64,000 nucleotides of DNA from Acanthosepion esculentum (lineage: Eukaryota > Mollusca > Cephalopoda > Sepiida > Sepiidae), in the NCBI GenBank assembly GCA_964036315.1, contig OZ038485.1, forward strand, positions 75,691,460 through 75,755,459, given 5' to 3'. Position numbers and translations under genes: made by a program. Numbering within the stretch: position 1 is the stretch's first letter; each line of letters opens with the position of its first letter. This document shows positions 1 through 11,278 of the stretch, piece after piece. The notes under the pieces were generated by a model, which was given only the letters and a program-made list of their open reading frames with translations, had not been told where the DNA came from and did no database searches.

Positions 1-299
1 AATCAATCACTTGTTGATTAGCCTGTTTTGTCACTTTCGGTAATTAAGAATCTACAATGAGAAACCAATCATATAAGAAGCATTATACAGTAATTATAAA
101 TTATCATTACAGAATGTGTGCAAAACTTACAAAGCCAAGTTCTTTTTGTTAAAGATGGAAAACAATGTTAAGGTAATTACAACAGATTTGTGAAGGCATA
201 ATTAATGTGAAATGCATGCTCCATATTTTGAAACTAGTTTTAGAAATTTTTCATTCATTGATTTTGTAACCTACTGCATTACTTCATATGAACCTGACT
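1..299. other. No recognisable gene
   Basis: AT-rich sequence without a recognisable frame or repeat; it leads into the decayed transposase on the minus strand. Confidence 0.5.
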
Positions 300-760
300 A
301 CACAGCATCTAGAGTAGAATTCCAAAGTTCATCTTTACTGATAAATTGTGGCCTTGGAAATGGTTGTATTCCTAGTTCAATGTTCTCATTCATACTGGCT
401 ATTACATCCCCAATAGTGGTCATCGTTCTTTGGTTTCCTTCTCAGTGATACTCTTGACATAGCAGTCCAGGAAATTCAAATCAGGAGAGTGAGAAAGCAA
501 CATGAGGCATAATTTTCAGCCAGTTACAATTGAGTTACCTAAGAGAAAATAGAATCCTGCTGGAACACATGGTTACTTCCTTGATCAAGGGCTTGGACAC
601 CATGTCCAGAAGCCTGCTATAGGTAGTGACATTGATCTTGATGACATTCAGAAAGAAGTGGAATGGTATGACATACCTTACTAGTACCATCACAAATGAT
701 GTAAATGTGGTGTGTATCACCATGGATACTTCTGTATCATCCAAGCAAACTACCTGTTCT
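300..760 (-). pseudogene. Decayed mariner-like transposase (C-terminal half)
   Basis: Minus-strand fragments in several frames resemble the C-terminal half of Tc1/mariner-type transposases, the DDE/D enzymes that cut and paste their own element. The clearest piece (744 down to 535) has a hydrophobic VMVL strand, then IPFHFF and a segment reading LLDMVSKPLIKEV, which fits the strand preceding the second catalytic aspartate region in mariner relatives. Further on (about 470-310), after a stop and a frame change, TTIGDVIASMNENIE resembles the family's C-terminal helix. The aspartate triad is not preserved and terminal inverted repeats were not found. Assignment is by recalled family pattern only. 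It could belong to another DDE family. Confidence 0.5.
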
Positions 761-2619
761 TTCTATTCATCTGGCTACTTTGAAGAAGCTGGCTTTCTCT
801 AAACTTGATGGTTTTTGACTTCTCATTTTCATTTCTTGTCTCAGATTGGAAATTGCTATGTCAATGCTCTTGATACACCTGAAAAAGAAAAAGGAATAAC
901 AAAATTTGGTATATTTAAATCCTGCTAAAAGCATGTTCTCAAATACCTGTCACTCTCTGTAGTCACTCACCTGCATTTTACTATGGGAAACTTTTGGTTT
1001 ATTTTCTAAAGCTTTTGCATTTCACAAAGGTTTACTTTATTAGAGAAAACATATTCTTTTCTTATTACCTTATTCTCACATTTTTATAAAACTAAGTCTT
1101 TGAAAAAACAACAACAACCTTAACTGTAAATATGATTTAAAACTATGAAGAGTGTTTCTCATCCCTACCATTTCTTTGTACTTGTACTTTAAATATGAAT
1201 TTTAGTGTTGTATCATGATTTTTCCATGAGTCAAGCAGATGTTTGGAATATTAAAACATAATTTTTTTATGCAATAGAATAAAGAATAAAATGAGATGCT
1301 AAATCATGGTTATAATTAATAATTATAAATGAAATAGGAAGAAATAGAATTTGACAGTAATTATAGAATCTCTAAAACTTTCTGTTACTAATGTCCCAAT
1401 AGTTACAACTTTTTACTCAATTTTTCTCTTTTTTCCCCACTTTTTTAAATAGCTGATTTGAAATGAGACAGAAGGACACATTTTTAAAGAAAGACAAATG
1501 AAAACTGAATTCCATAATTTTGTGGTATTTTGATGCTAACAGCAAATATGACAGATTGATACAAAGGAAAACAGCTTATCCTGGCTTTATTCATAGTTGT
1601 GTTTCTGTCAAACATTTGGCTCTGAAATCAAAATTTTTTTCCATTCTTTGCCTTTCTCTTTATGTTATGTTGATCCAATCACACAAAGCTGAATTGAATC
1701 CACAATTTGGTAGCATTTAATGAGAATTAAGCTATTAATAGACAATCATTCCACTTTGAGTGCATGCTCACAAGATTGTATATTTATGATTTCTCCTTTA
1801 TTCTCTCTTATTGCATTTAGATTATTTGTCACACATACACAAACATAGAGCAGAAACCAATCTAAGGAAAATATTATGAGTGTGTGTGTAAGAATATAGA
1901 TTCAACCTGTATACTGTTGACTTGGCCCTTTGTGAAACTTTTTCATGATTTTGGTAACTGAACTTGAAATAATATTTTTCCCATTGTTGTTCTCCTACTG
2001 ATTTCCCTCTTTGCATTTTTTTCATCCAGTTATGTACATCATGCCCTTGATGAAGTTTTGAGTCGCAAGACAGACAAAAATTCATTTTGACAAGAACTCT
2101 TCAGATCATGACAGCCAATTTTTTATCTATCATTGTGTATGACTGTATACAAATGTGTCTGCGTGTGTTTACATGCCTGTGTGTGTATGAGTACATATAC
2201 ATGAGTCATTTTTTAAAGCATATTATTGATATTTATATAAATATCATTCATGTGTATAAAAATGTGTTTTTTTAAAATGTACATCTAAGATATTTTTGCT
2301 CTGTAGCCTTGTTTGTATGTGTGTGTCCAGATTGTCTTGCTAAATATATCGTTTTATAATGTTATATACAAGGTTAAGATTTTGTTTAAGTGTTTTCATA
2401 GATAAGGTAACAGTGAAATTTTCAGATTGAGTACACATAAGAGAGTTCAATAAGAAATTGTGTACTTGTCATATGTTAGTCTGGAAAGGTTTATAGGTTT
2501 TGTGTTCATGTTGGGAATTTAGAGGTGAGTTGATATATGATAAAATTGTCATCAACATTTTCTAGTATCATTTCTACCTAATATCTTTTTATAATAATTG
2601 AAATTATCCTTTTGTACTT
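761..2619. other. AT-rich intergenic DNA, nothing recognised
   Basis: Only short chance open frames are present. There is a weak TG-rich patch near 2150-2340 (GTGTGTTT, GTGTGTATG). No transposon ends, tandem arrays or exon-like frames with splice signals could be identified. Confidence 0.5.
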
Positions 2620-3004
2620 GCATCCACCTCTATAGTTCCTGTTTTTAAAAACTCTGGAGTACCTTGTGACCCCTCTAACTACTGCGTTATCAGTCCCCTA
2701 CTGCTTTTCGGCAAAGTCTTTGAGGCTTTAATCAATGCTGAAGTGGTTAAGCATCTTACGTCTCATGATCTACTCTCTGACAAACAATATGGATTCCATT
2801 TTGCCTGGTCTACCACTGATGTGCTTGTGGACATAACTGAATATGTATATCAAACTCTTGATAATAATGGCAAAGCTCAAACTGTGGTTCTAGATATCTC
2901 GAAGGTGTTTGACAGGTTTTGGCATGCTGGTCTTCTACTTAAGCCTCCAGTATTACAAGACAATTATTTGATTTAATCCAATCATTCCTATCAAATAATG
3001 TAAT
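2620..3004 (+). pseudogene. LINE reverse transcriptase, 5' part of an interrupted copy
   Basis: Encodes the early reverse-transcriptase motifs of the endonuclease-type LINE that recurs through this window: PVFKNSG, SHDLLSDKQYGFHF and a VVLDISKVFDRFWHAGLL block that is motif A of the polymerase. It matches the less decayed copy at 52.7-56.2 kb almost residue for residue. The copy stops at 3004, exactly where the Ty3/gypsy LTR begins, and resumes at 8267 after the element. A 1-nt shift near 2945 breaks the frame before the junction. Upstream of about 2620 the LINE is absent, so the copy is 5'-truncated, as is usual for non-LTR elements. Confidence 0.85.
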
Positions 3005-3355
3005 TGTTGAGGGATCTCCCCTTTTTACACAAATGGACTCACCCAGGGTATACATATACTAATGCCAGTGAATACCCGGACAGTAGTCAAGTAGAGTAGT
3101 AGTGGAATGTTGAGTCGGTCGGTAGAATAACGTAGCGGCAAGAGTCACAGTCACAAGCACTTAGACTCAGTAAGAAGTCATACAGCGATACGTCGATACC
3201 AAAGACTTTATATATATTTGTCAACTAACCCGCATTCCTGGAACTACTAACCTGTATTACCAGTTTGTATTATTACATTAATACATTTATTTCCTATATA
3301 CATTCTTGGTGTTTTTTATTATTTGATACCAGATTTCATCCTGGAATCCACAACA
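3005..3355 (+). repeat. 5' LTR of element 1
   Basis: 351 bp, TG...CA termini. A TATA-like stretch (CTTTATATATATTTG) lies around 3204-3220 and is a plausible promoter core. The downstream end is directly joined to ACTTGGCGACGAGG, the start of the primer-binding region. Confidence 0.93.
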
Positions 3356-3731
3356 ACTTGGCGACGAGGATATCGAACTCACACGGAAAGGAAAAAAAGA
3401 AACAAAATTCTCCCTCGTTGTCCACAACAACTTGGCGATGAGGAATTCGAACTCACATGGGAAGGAAAAAAATCAATTCTCCATCGTTGTCCACAACAAC
3501 TTGCCGACGAGGAATTCGAACTCATATGGAAAAAAAAAGAAATTCTCCCTTGCCGACCACAACAACTTGGTGACGAGAAATTGGGACCTACACGGAAAGA
3601 AAAAATTTCTCTCTTCTCACCACAACAGCTTGGGTGACAAGAATTTGCACTTCTTGGAGACTCAAAAGAAAAAATTGCCATTTTTTGCCAGTATCCACAA
3701 CAACTTGGTGACAAAGATTTACGAGGATTAA
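3346..3731 (+). repeat. Six tandem copies of the LTR-end/primer-binding junction
   Basis: The motif CCACAACAACTTGG(C/T)GA(C/T)GAGG recurs at about 3348, 3421, 3491, 3559, 3620 and 3695, roughly every 65-75 bp. Each copy spans the last bases of the LTR plus the primer-binding start and is followed by a GAACTC-type and then a GGAAAGAAAAAA-type stretch. The first three are best preserved. The reverse complement of the second reads GAGTTCGAATTCC followed by an acceptor-like segment ending CCA, which looks like the 3' end of a tRNA including its T-loop. This suggests a tRNA primer with long complementarity. Open frames on either strand here follow the repeat and are not taken as genes. Confidence 0.85.
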
Positions 3732-3734
3732 AAT

Positions 3735-4857
3735 ATGGAAAATCGAGTTTTTCATAAGACTCTTATCATGGAGGATTTTAAAAGTATTTAAGTAGAACTT
3801 GTAAAATACCAAAATGGACAGCAATTACAACTCCAAGAAAAACAAAATGAACAGCAATTACAATTCCAAGAAAGAATGGAAGATAAGTGGCAAAAGCAAT
3901 TACTACAAATGCAGAAGGAAAATCAAGAAAGACAAATGCAAAATGAAGAAAAACAAATGCAACTCCAGGAACTGATATTAAAGGTAGCGGGTAACAAACA
4001 ACAAAATATCGAAAAAGAGGTGACTTTTTCCCAAGACGCAGTTTGGAATATGATAGAAACATTTAATTACTCTCTAGAAGAGGATAAAAATTTCGGGGAT
4101 TATTTCAGACATTATGAAGACATCTACAACATCGATTATCAAAACTGGACGGAAGCAAAGAAGCTACGTCTGTTGCTCAGAAAATTAGGAACTGAGGAAT
4201 ACACAAAATTTGTAGATTACATCTGGCCAAAAAACTCAAATGAGTTAACGTTTGACGAAGCAGTTGCATGCCTTACAGAGCTTTACAGTCCAAAGACGTC
4301 ACTATTTCACAAAAGGTGGAAATGTCTTAACCTCGTAAAGGACGAAAATCAGGACTATTCCATGTTCGCGCAATCGTGAACAAACATTGCGACGACTTCA
4401 AGTTGGCAGAATTAACTCCGGACAATTTCAAGTGTCTTATTTTTGTACAAGGGTTAGTCTCAACTAAGGATAGTGAAATGCGCAAAAGAATGCTTTCAAA
4501 ACTACAAAATGAGCCTGAATTAACACTGCAAAAATTATCAGGAAGACTGCCAAAAATGCTTAAGTATAAAGGAAGACTTGAAGGATATCGAGGAGTCAGG
4601 AGTATCACATATACATAAGTTGAACAAAAGTTTACGTTTTTCACCCTCCCCGGAGAGAAAACAAAAATTCTACAATAATGGAAAAAGTACAACGTATAGG
4701 ACAAATTATGACAAAAATCAAAGCAAATATAAGCACCCCCCCATCTGCATGTTATCGATGTGGAGGACTACACTGGAATAAGGATTGTCGTTTTAAATAT
4801 AAAAAATGTCTAGCGTGTGGAAAAATGGATCACAAGACATCCTAATGTAGGAACAGA
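3735..4857 (+). pseudogene. Gag of element 1 (broken)
   Basis: Gag is the structural protein that packages element RNA. A start codon at 3735 is in frame with the main block but is followed by a TAA near 3789. The main frame (to 4379) opens with a Gln/Glu/Lys-rich coiled coil (about 3800-3990) and continues with a capsid-like helical region (FGDYFRHYEDIY, AVACLTELYSPKTSLFHKRW). The frame then shifts, and capsid sequence continues at 4376-4618. A further frame carries two zinc knuckles near 4750-4855: CYRCGGLHWNKDC, and CLACGKMDHKTS-stop-C, the second interrupted by TAA. Family assignment is firm from position and knuckles. The protein cannot be made intact. Confidence 0.85.
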
Positions 4858-4887
4858 AAATTTACTAGTAAGATAAGAGCTACTAGA

Positions 4888-6546
4888 ATGCACGACGTAG
4901 ACAATATTAACATAAGAAAATATATGGAACTTGAAATTTTAAATAAAAAGATAAAACTAGACACAGGTTCGGATTTAACGATAATTAACCTACAGACATG
5001 GAGAAAGCTTAACAGACCGACCATGATACATATGCAGAAAATTGCTAAGTCAGTTACAGGGAAGCATATAAAATTTGAAGGAGAAGTGATCTTAAATGTG
5101 AAATTCCACGGAAAAACAAAAAAACTCAAGATATTCGTAATGAAAGATACAGAAAATCTGGTGGGCACAGACTTGATACAGAAGTTTGACGTATGGGATT
5201 TACCTATCAGTTCTTTTTGTAAAAAGATAAAGTGTGAACCATCAGTAGTGACAAAGTTAAAGGAAGAATTACATAATCAATGTCCCGAAGTATTTTCGAG
5301 TGGTTTGGGATGATGTAACAAATTTGCAGCTAGAATTGAATTAAAAGAAAACGTCCAACCAGTATTTAAAAAGAAGCGAAACGTGCCGTTTGCTACTATA
5401 GAAAAAATCGACAAAGAATTAGAGAGACTTGAACAAACTGGGATCCTTTCAAAAATAGAGTTTAGTGAATGGGTGGCACCAGTAGTCTATGTAAAAAAGA
5501 AATCAGGAGAAATCCGTGTATGCACAGATTTCTCCACTGGGCTAAATAAGGCTATAAAAGACCATCATTACCCATTACCTAGCCCGGAGGAAATATTTAC
5601 TAAGCTGAATGGTGGTAAAGTATTTTCTAAAATAGATTTAAGCAAGGCTTATCTGCAGATCCCAGTACAAGAAGAGAGTACGAAAATTCTATGTATTAAT
5701 ACACACAAAGGACTGTACAAATTCAACAGACAATGGATACAATGCTCATGGGCCAGAATTTTGTGACCGCTTACTTGGATTACATTCTAATTAAAAGCAA
5801 CAATGTTGAAGAGCATGCATCGCACATAAAGGAAGTTTTCAAAAGACTTCAAGACTTTGGGTTTAAAGTAAAAGGAAAAAAATGTGATTTTTTCTTAAAT
5901 GAAATCAAATACTTAGGTCATATAATTAATGAAAGTGGCAGAAAGCCGGATCCAGGCAGGGCATCTGCGATAAAAAATATGCCTGAACCAAAAAATGTCG
6001 AAGAATTACAAAGTTTTCTTGGCCTAGCAAACTACTACGGCGAATTTATTGAAAATATGCACAGATTGAGCCCCCCCCCTCAACGAATTACTAAAAAACG
6101 AGAACAAATGGATTTGGACAGAAGACTGTCAGAAAGTGTTTAAGGAGATAATACAAAAATTAACTTCTGAGCTAGCACTAACTCATTTCGACCCAAAACT
6201 AGAAATTATTACTGCGAGTGACATGAACTCACATGGAGTAGGAGCTTGTATTCTACACAAGATGTGGGATGGCACAAAGAAACCCATAGCACACGCATCG
6301 AGATCATTGTTACCAGCAGAGAGAAATTATTCGCAGATTGAAAGGGAAGCACTAGGCATAATATTCGCAGTAACTCGTTTTCACGGATATATATATGGGA
6401 GAGACTTTACACTTCAAACAGACCACAAAACTCTTCTTACGATTTTTGGATCAAGAAAAGGATTACCAATCTATACAGCTAACAGACTTCTAAGATGGGG
6501 AACTACATTACTGAACTACAATTTCAAACTTGAGTTCTTACCATAA
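4888..6546 (+). pseudogene. Protease, reverse transcriptase and RNase H of element 1 (broken)
   Basis: The protease part (4888-5313) carries the catalytic DTGSD motif and ends at an in-frame TGA. Reverse transcriptase follows (about 5314-6140) with ILSKIEFSEWVAPVVYVKKK, the motif A block FSKIDLSKAYLQI, and a thumb/connection ending in a SFLGLANYY motif. Between LYKFNR and the MDTML segment the conserved LPFG-containing stretch is missing, an internal deletion of a few tens of bases around 5720-5735 that also shifts frame. The active-site YxDD reads YLDY. A C-homopolymer near 6070 accompanies another shift. RNase H (6136-6546) keeps TASDMNSHGVGA, a degenerate first site, SQIEREALGIIFAV and TDHKTL. 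The polymerase should be inactive. Confidence 0.9.
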
Positions 6547-7885
6547 AAAAAAAATTGGGCACACTGATGGACTATCGCAATTAATACCTGCAAAATGCGA
6601 ACCGCTGGAAGACTCGGTAATAGCAGCGTTGCAAGCTGAAGATGAAATCAGTACAGTGTTATACAATACAGTAAAGGAACTACTTGTGACTTTGCTAGAG
6701 ATAAGAAGAGAAGCGGAAAAGGATGAATTTATTCAGAATACCAAGAAAAGAATAGAAGAAAAGGAAAGGAATTTAGCAGACAGCTTCTCAATTTGTGATC
6801 ACATATTATTATATAACGAAAGAGTGGTCATACTAAAATCATTACAAAGGCGGATTTTGAAGGATTTTCACTTAGGACATCCAGGAAAAAAACGGATGAA
6901 AGCACTTGAGAGAAGTTTCGTCTACTGGCCTAACATGAACAATGATATTACGCAAATGGTGGAAAGATGTAAAGGCTGTGCTGCTGCGGCAAAAGCACCA
7001 CCTGCTATACAGAAACCATGGCCTAAGGTGGACAGGCCTTGGTCCAGAATACATGTGGATTATGCGGGACCCATAGAGGGTTACTACTACTTAATAACAG
7101 TAGATAGTTTCAGTAAATGGCCAGAAGTTTTTAGATTCAAACACCCGACGACAGAAAATACTATAAACTGTTTACATGAATTTTTTGCGAGATTCGGTGT
7201 CGTGGATTGCTTGGTAACTGATAATGGTACACAATTTACCTCCAGCGACTTCAAAGAATTCTGTGAGATGTACCAAGTAAAGCATATTAAGATAGCTTCG
7301 TACCACCCACGGTCTAACGGGCAAGCTGAAAGATTCATAGACACACTGAAGAGAGCTCTAAAAAGAGCAGAGGATGTACCAACAGAAAAAGCTATGCAAC
7401 AGTTTCTCCAAGTATACAGAATAACACCTAATGGGAACACACCATCTGGTCTTTCACCAGTGGAAGTGATATTTGCCCGGAGAATACGGTCTGTGTTTGA
7501 TAAGTTATTGCCGAACAAGAACAAAAACCAGCACACACCTATAGTATCCAAGAGATCATTTAAACCAGGAGAACGGGTTTACTTCAGGATGTACAGGAAC
7601 AATATGGCTTACTGGGAACCTGGCACAATAATTAACAGACTAGGAAATGTGATGTACACAGTACAAAGCAAAAAGTTTACCCACAGAAGACATATTGACC
7701 AAATACAAAAAAGACGGGTTGAAGAGCCAAGCTCGTCACCTACAGAAAATGACGATTCAATGGATGCAATCTTTGAAGCTTTTGAAATTCAAAGACCACA
7801 GGAAGACACAGAAAGTAGAAGGTCAAACAGGAAGAGAAAATTTACCAAACCTCTGATTATCAACCATAAGAGGAAAAAATACTAA
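6530..7885 (+). CDS. Integrase of element 1 (open frame, 451 codons)
   Basis: Integrase joins the cDNA ends to host DNA. In order: an H2C2 zinc-binding region (HLGHPGKKRMK ... VERCKGC, about 6870-6980), the rve catalytic core with D in HVDYAGPI, D in VTDNGTQFT and E in GQAERFIDTLK, and a basic C-terminal tail with an HRRHIDQIQ block typical of GPY/F-like ends. The catalytic residues look intact and this is the best preserved part of the element. It is out of frame with RNase H because of an indel in an A-run at 6543-6553, so in the complete element it would have been the end of pol; the ATG at 6530 is a chance start. The stop precedes the polypurine tract by about 20 bp. Confidence 0.9.
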   Translation: MSSYHKKKIGHTDGLSQLIPAKCEPLEDSVIAALQAEDEISTVLYNTVKELLVTLLEIRREAEKDEFIQNTKKRIEEKERNLADSFSICDHILLYNERVVILKSLQRRILKDFHLGHPGKKRMKALERSFVYWPNMNNDITQMVERCKGCAAAAKAPPAIQKPWPKVDRPWSRIHVDYAGPIEGYYYLITVDSFSKWPEVFRFKHPTTENTINCLHEFFARFGVVDCLVTDNGTQFTSSDFKEFCEMYQVKHIKIASYHPRSNGQAERFIDTLKRALKRAEDVPTEKAMQQFLQVYRITPNGNTPSGLSPVEVIFARRIRSVFDKLLPNKNKNQHTPIVSKRSFKPGERVYFRMYRNNMAYWEPGTIINRLGNVMYTVQSKKFTHRRHIDQIQKRRVEEPSSSPTENDDSMDAIFEAFEIQRPQEDTESRRSNRKRKFTKPLIINHKRKKY

Positions 7886-7902
7886 CTCTCCCCAAAAAGG
7901 GA

Positions 7903-7915
7903 TCTAAGGAGGGGG
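7903..7915 (+). promoter_or_regulatory. Polypurine tract of element 1
   Basis: A purine-rich stretch ending AAGGAGGGGG lies directly against the TG of the 3' LTR. This is the expected primer site for plus-strand DNA synthesis in LTR elements. Confidence 0.8.
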
Positions 7916-8266
7916 TGTTGAGGGATCTCACTTTTTTACACAAATGGACTCACCCAGGGTATACATATACTAATTCCAGTGAATACCCAGACAGTAGTCG
8001 AGTAGAGTAGTAGTGGAGCGTTAAGTCGGTCGGTAGAATAACGTAGTGGCAAGACTCACAGTCACGAGCACTTAGAATCAGTAAGAAGTCATACAGTGAT
8101 ATGTCGATACCAAAGACTTTATATATATTTGTCAACTAACCTGCATTCCTGGAACTACTAACCTGTATTACCAGTTTGTATTATTACGTTAATACATTTA
8201 TTTCCTATATTCATTTTTGGTGTTTGTTATTATTTGATACCGGATTTCATCCCGGAATCCACAACA
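7916..8266 (+). repeat. 3' LTR of element 1
   Basis: 351 bp, same ends as the 5' LTR and about 94% identical by eye. It is followed by the second GTAAT target duplication and by the resumed LINE. Confidence 0.93.
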
Positions 8267-9362
8267 GTAATGAAGGTCGTTCTGAACGGACTCTCTTCCA
8301 GATCCTTTCATACAACTGCGGGTGTTCCCCAAGGCTCTATCCTGGGTCCTACAATGTTTCTGATCTTCATCAATGATCTTCCTGATGTCATCAGTTTCCA
8401 AGTAAGCATCTATGCAGATGACACTACCATTTACTCCTGTTTCAATAGTAAATCTGGCAGCACTGACAAAGTTAACCTGGCTGCTGTTCTCGAAAAGGAA
8501 ATCCAATCTGTTGTTAAATGGGCAGGAAATGGCTTGTACATTTTAATGTCTCATAAACTAAACTGCTCTCTTTTAACCACCACAGAGAAACTTTCCTGTC
8601 CGCCATCAGCATTGTTGATGCTTGACTCCATGAGAGTGTCTCACTGCACCTTCTTGGCTTCACATTTTCAACTGACTTGAAGTGAAACAACTACATTGAA
8701 TCAATAGTTGCATCTACTGCAAGGAAAGTTGGTTCATTGTGTCATGCCAGAAGGTTTTTCTCATAAGAGTCCATCCTTCATATCTACAAATCTACCATTT
8801 GTCTGCGCATTGAATACTGTTGCCATATCTGGTCTGGTGCCCCTGCCGTTCATCTCGAGGTACACAGCAAAATCCAAAGAAGTGTAATTGACCCTGATTT
8901 GGCATCTCAGCTTCAGTCACTTTCTCACAGACATGATGCTGCTTCCCTTTGTCTTTTCCTACAAATATTTTCATGGCAACTGCACTGACAAGCTTTTTTT
9001 CTCTGGTTCCCCAGTTACATGAATTTAAGTGTGATACTAGATTGGCATCTAGGTCCCAACCTTTTACTGTTGAAATAGTTAAATATAACCACCTCTTCTA
9101 CTCCAACAATTTCTTTTCTCACATTTCCTGACAGTGGAACTCTCTTTCTCTTACTTGCTTCCATGATAACTATAATCTTCAAAAGTTTAAATGCAACGTC
9201 AATCACCATCTTTTCTTGCCTTGATCCTTGTTTATCTTTTATCTTTTCCTCAATCCCCCCACTATGCCCAGTCTTTTCTTTCACTTTCACTCTCTCTAAC
9301 CTCCTGCATGCTTATGGCATACTCGCCTTGCCTGGGGTGAAATACTTAAAAATAAAAAATGA
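8267..9362 (+). pseudogene. LINE reverse transcriptase, 3' part of the interrupted copy
   Basis: Continues the LINE of 2620-3004 after the gypsy insertion. The frame opens with MKVVLNGLSSRSF, then GVPQGSILGPTMFLIFINDLPD, the motif C YADDTTIYSC active site near 8415-8440, and from about 8700 the C-terminal region (TARKVGSLCHARRFF-like, STICLRIEYCCHIWSGAPAV-like) in shifting frames. The 3' end reads GCCTTGCCTGGGGTGAAATACTT and runs into AAAATAAAAAATGA at 9345-9362. That end recurs in other copies of the window (40.6, 47.9 and 52.7 kb), so it is the true 3' terminus. Several frameshifts and stops make it dead. Confidence 0.88.
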
Positions 9363-10957
9363 TCATCTGATGCTCATCTCTTTGGATTGTTTTGGAGGTG
9401 GGTGCATATGACACTGAGGTAAATTCAATTAAGCTGATGGTATTGAATTCATTCATCTTAGTTGTAAAGAACTTTCTTGCATCATATAGAGCTGAAAACT
9501 CTATTGATTTAAAATATGCTAAAATCATACCAAAGGATTGAATGTCAGATGTCTCATAAAAAAACACTTCTTGTATTCTCATCTCAATTTTATTTCTAAG
9601 GGATTTTGGTGCCACAATACTGAAATGGAACTGAGGTATCAACACTGATATGGGAACTAGATCTAAAGAACAAGTGTCTCAAATATCTCTGTAGATATCA
9701 AAAATAAACTATTATATTTGGTTATTTCTTACCTTGATTTTAATTATCTTTGAATATAAATGCATTGTTTACTAACATTATACTGACCTTGAACATAAAT
9801 ATTCTATAAACAATATTAATATATTGTTAATATAATATTTACCTTGAATATAGATGTGCTATTCCTATATGTAAAACATTTGACATGGTAGAGATTCAGA
9901 ATGACCATACTCAATTTAGTCATTTATTTTAGTAGCACAGGATAGCAAATCATTTTCTAGGTGCATATTTACTTTGAGAATGCATGAGCATTTAATGATT
10001 GGTTAATGATGAATGAACATTTATTTATAATACTCCTAAAGTGATATAAAATCTATAAATACAAAAAATAGCTTTGACAGAAGATCTCTTTTTGTTTCTG
10101 TCTCTCTCACACTCTCAAGAACAGCACAATAAAAACAAAATATAAATCAACATATAATAGACATGTAATTTTCATATAAATTAACAATATTAAACTATAA
10201 ATATAAAAATCCTGATTAGCCAAGATACAAATTTACCAAATATGCCTAATTTTTTTCAAATAACTGTACACATATACAAAGATACACACAGCTGCAAAAA
10301 ATAAAAAACAGATGTTGAAAATATTGAATTTGAACCCTTTTTGCAAGAGGATTTAATGGTGTCAAGTATTCCATTTCCAGAGTAAAGAAGGAATATGATT
10401 AAGAATGTATTTCACACTTATTCTCATCTTTGTCATATAAATTGTGGTGATAAACACAAAATCTAGCCTGGCCAGTTTTCTTTATGTCTGCCTTTTAGCT
10501 TACAATGCCTTTTCATTGCTTCTTTAGATATGGAGGTTGCTAAAGATTTTAATTAATTTTAAACATTTTATTTTTTCACAATCAATACATTTGGGATAAT
10601 GTAAAAGTCTGAACCACAAAATAATTGCAGAGAAATCTGAGATTTCATCCTAAATTCAGTACTGCTGAATTTTGTTACAAAACACAAAGTTACTCAAGGG
10701 ATTTTAAAACTTTGGTAATATTTTTGTGGAATTGCTTTTGGCTTTTAATTTTGTTTAATAGAATAAAAGTTTTATGGTGATTTTATGATTGCTAACATTG
10801 TCTTTCTATATTAAAGCACTCTCAATATGAAGACATTTGAAATCTCTAGATTTTAGCTGTATTCAATAACTAATAATTTAAATAGCTATTGACAATTCAG
10901 ATTGTTTTTTTACAAGAGTTGTTTGTTTTCTGAAAAGTTAATTATTATTAACTATTT
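9363..10957. other. AT-rich intergenic DNA
   Basis: Only chance frames. Short AT palindromic patches occur at 9810-9840 (AATATTAATATATTG). No element ends or exon-like structure were recognised. Confidence 0.5.
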
Positions 10958-11278
10958 ACACTAGTTATATTCATACTGTTGTCCTTATCTTTGTTGTTAT
11001 CACAATATTTTGGCTGTTGTGCCCTCTGGTCTTCCTTGGATGTATATTGATCTGGGTAAACTACAGGGAATTCTGAATAGAACTCTTTATTTAATATATA
11101 GAGGTAAACTGTTCTTGTTCTGCTACCCATGTCTAGAGATATTGTTTAGTTCTTATTTTTTAGTACTGCTCATTTATTGTTCACCCATTTCCACTGAGTA
11201 AAAGTACACACTGCCTGACCCAGGGATTTAACTCATGATTACTATAGGACCTATGTGACAAAAGTCTAGTCGATTAAA
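10958..11278 (-). mobile_element. SINE, subtype beta, minus orientation
   Basis: Read on the minus strand it starts with a tRNA-like head containing a B-box-like GAGTTAAATCC. It then has the body seen at 11279-11598 (TCTAGACATGGGTAG, AACAGTTTACC, GAATTCCCTG) and ends in the shared 3' domain: GGGCACAACAGCCAAAATATTGTGATAACAACAAAGATAAGGACAA. SINEs are non-coding elements moved by LINE proteins. It abuts a plus-strand copy head to head. Confidence 0.8.

Larger units (their letters stand above)
3005..8266 (+). mobile_element. Ty3/gypsy LTR retrotransposon, element 1 (5.26 kb)
   Basis: A full-length but dead LTR retrotransposon. Two 351-bp LTRs (3005-3355, 7916-8266) start TGTTGAGG and end CCACAACA. 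The element is flanked by the perfect 5-bp target duplication GTAAT (3000-3004 and 8267-8271). Order is gag, aspartic protease, reverse transcriptase, RNase H, integrase, the Ty3/gypsy (Metaviridae) order. Comparing the LTRs by eye gives about 21 mismatches in 351 bp, mostly transitions, so the insertion is not recent. It sits inside a LINE of the same orientation and is therefore younger than that LINE. Gag, protease-RT and the RT-integrase junction each carry breaks. Confidence 0.95.

Noticed and set aside
3323..3731. Overlapping plus and minus frames with repeated CPQQLGDEE / SPSCCG peptides
   Set aside because: They follow the tandem primer-binding repeats in the leader of element 1 and are open in several frames at once.
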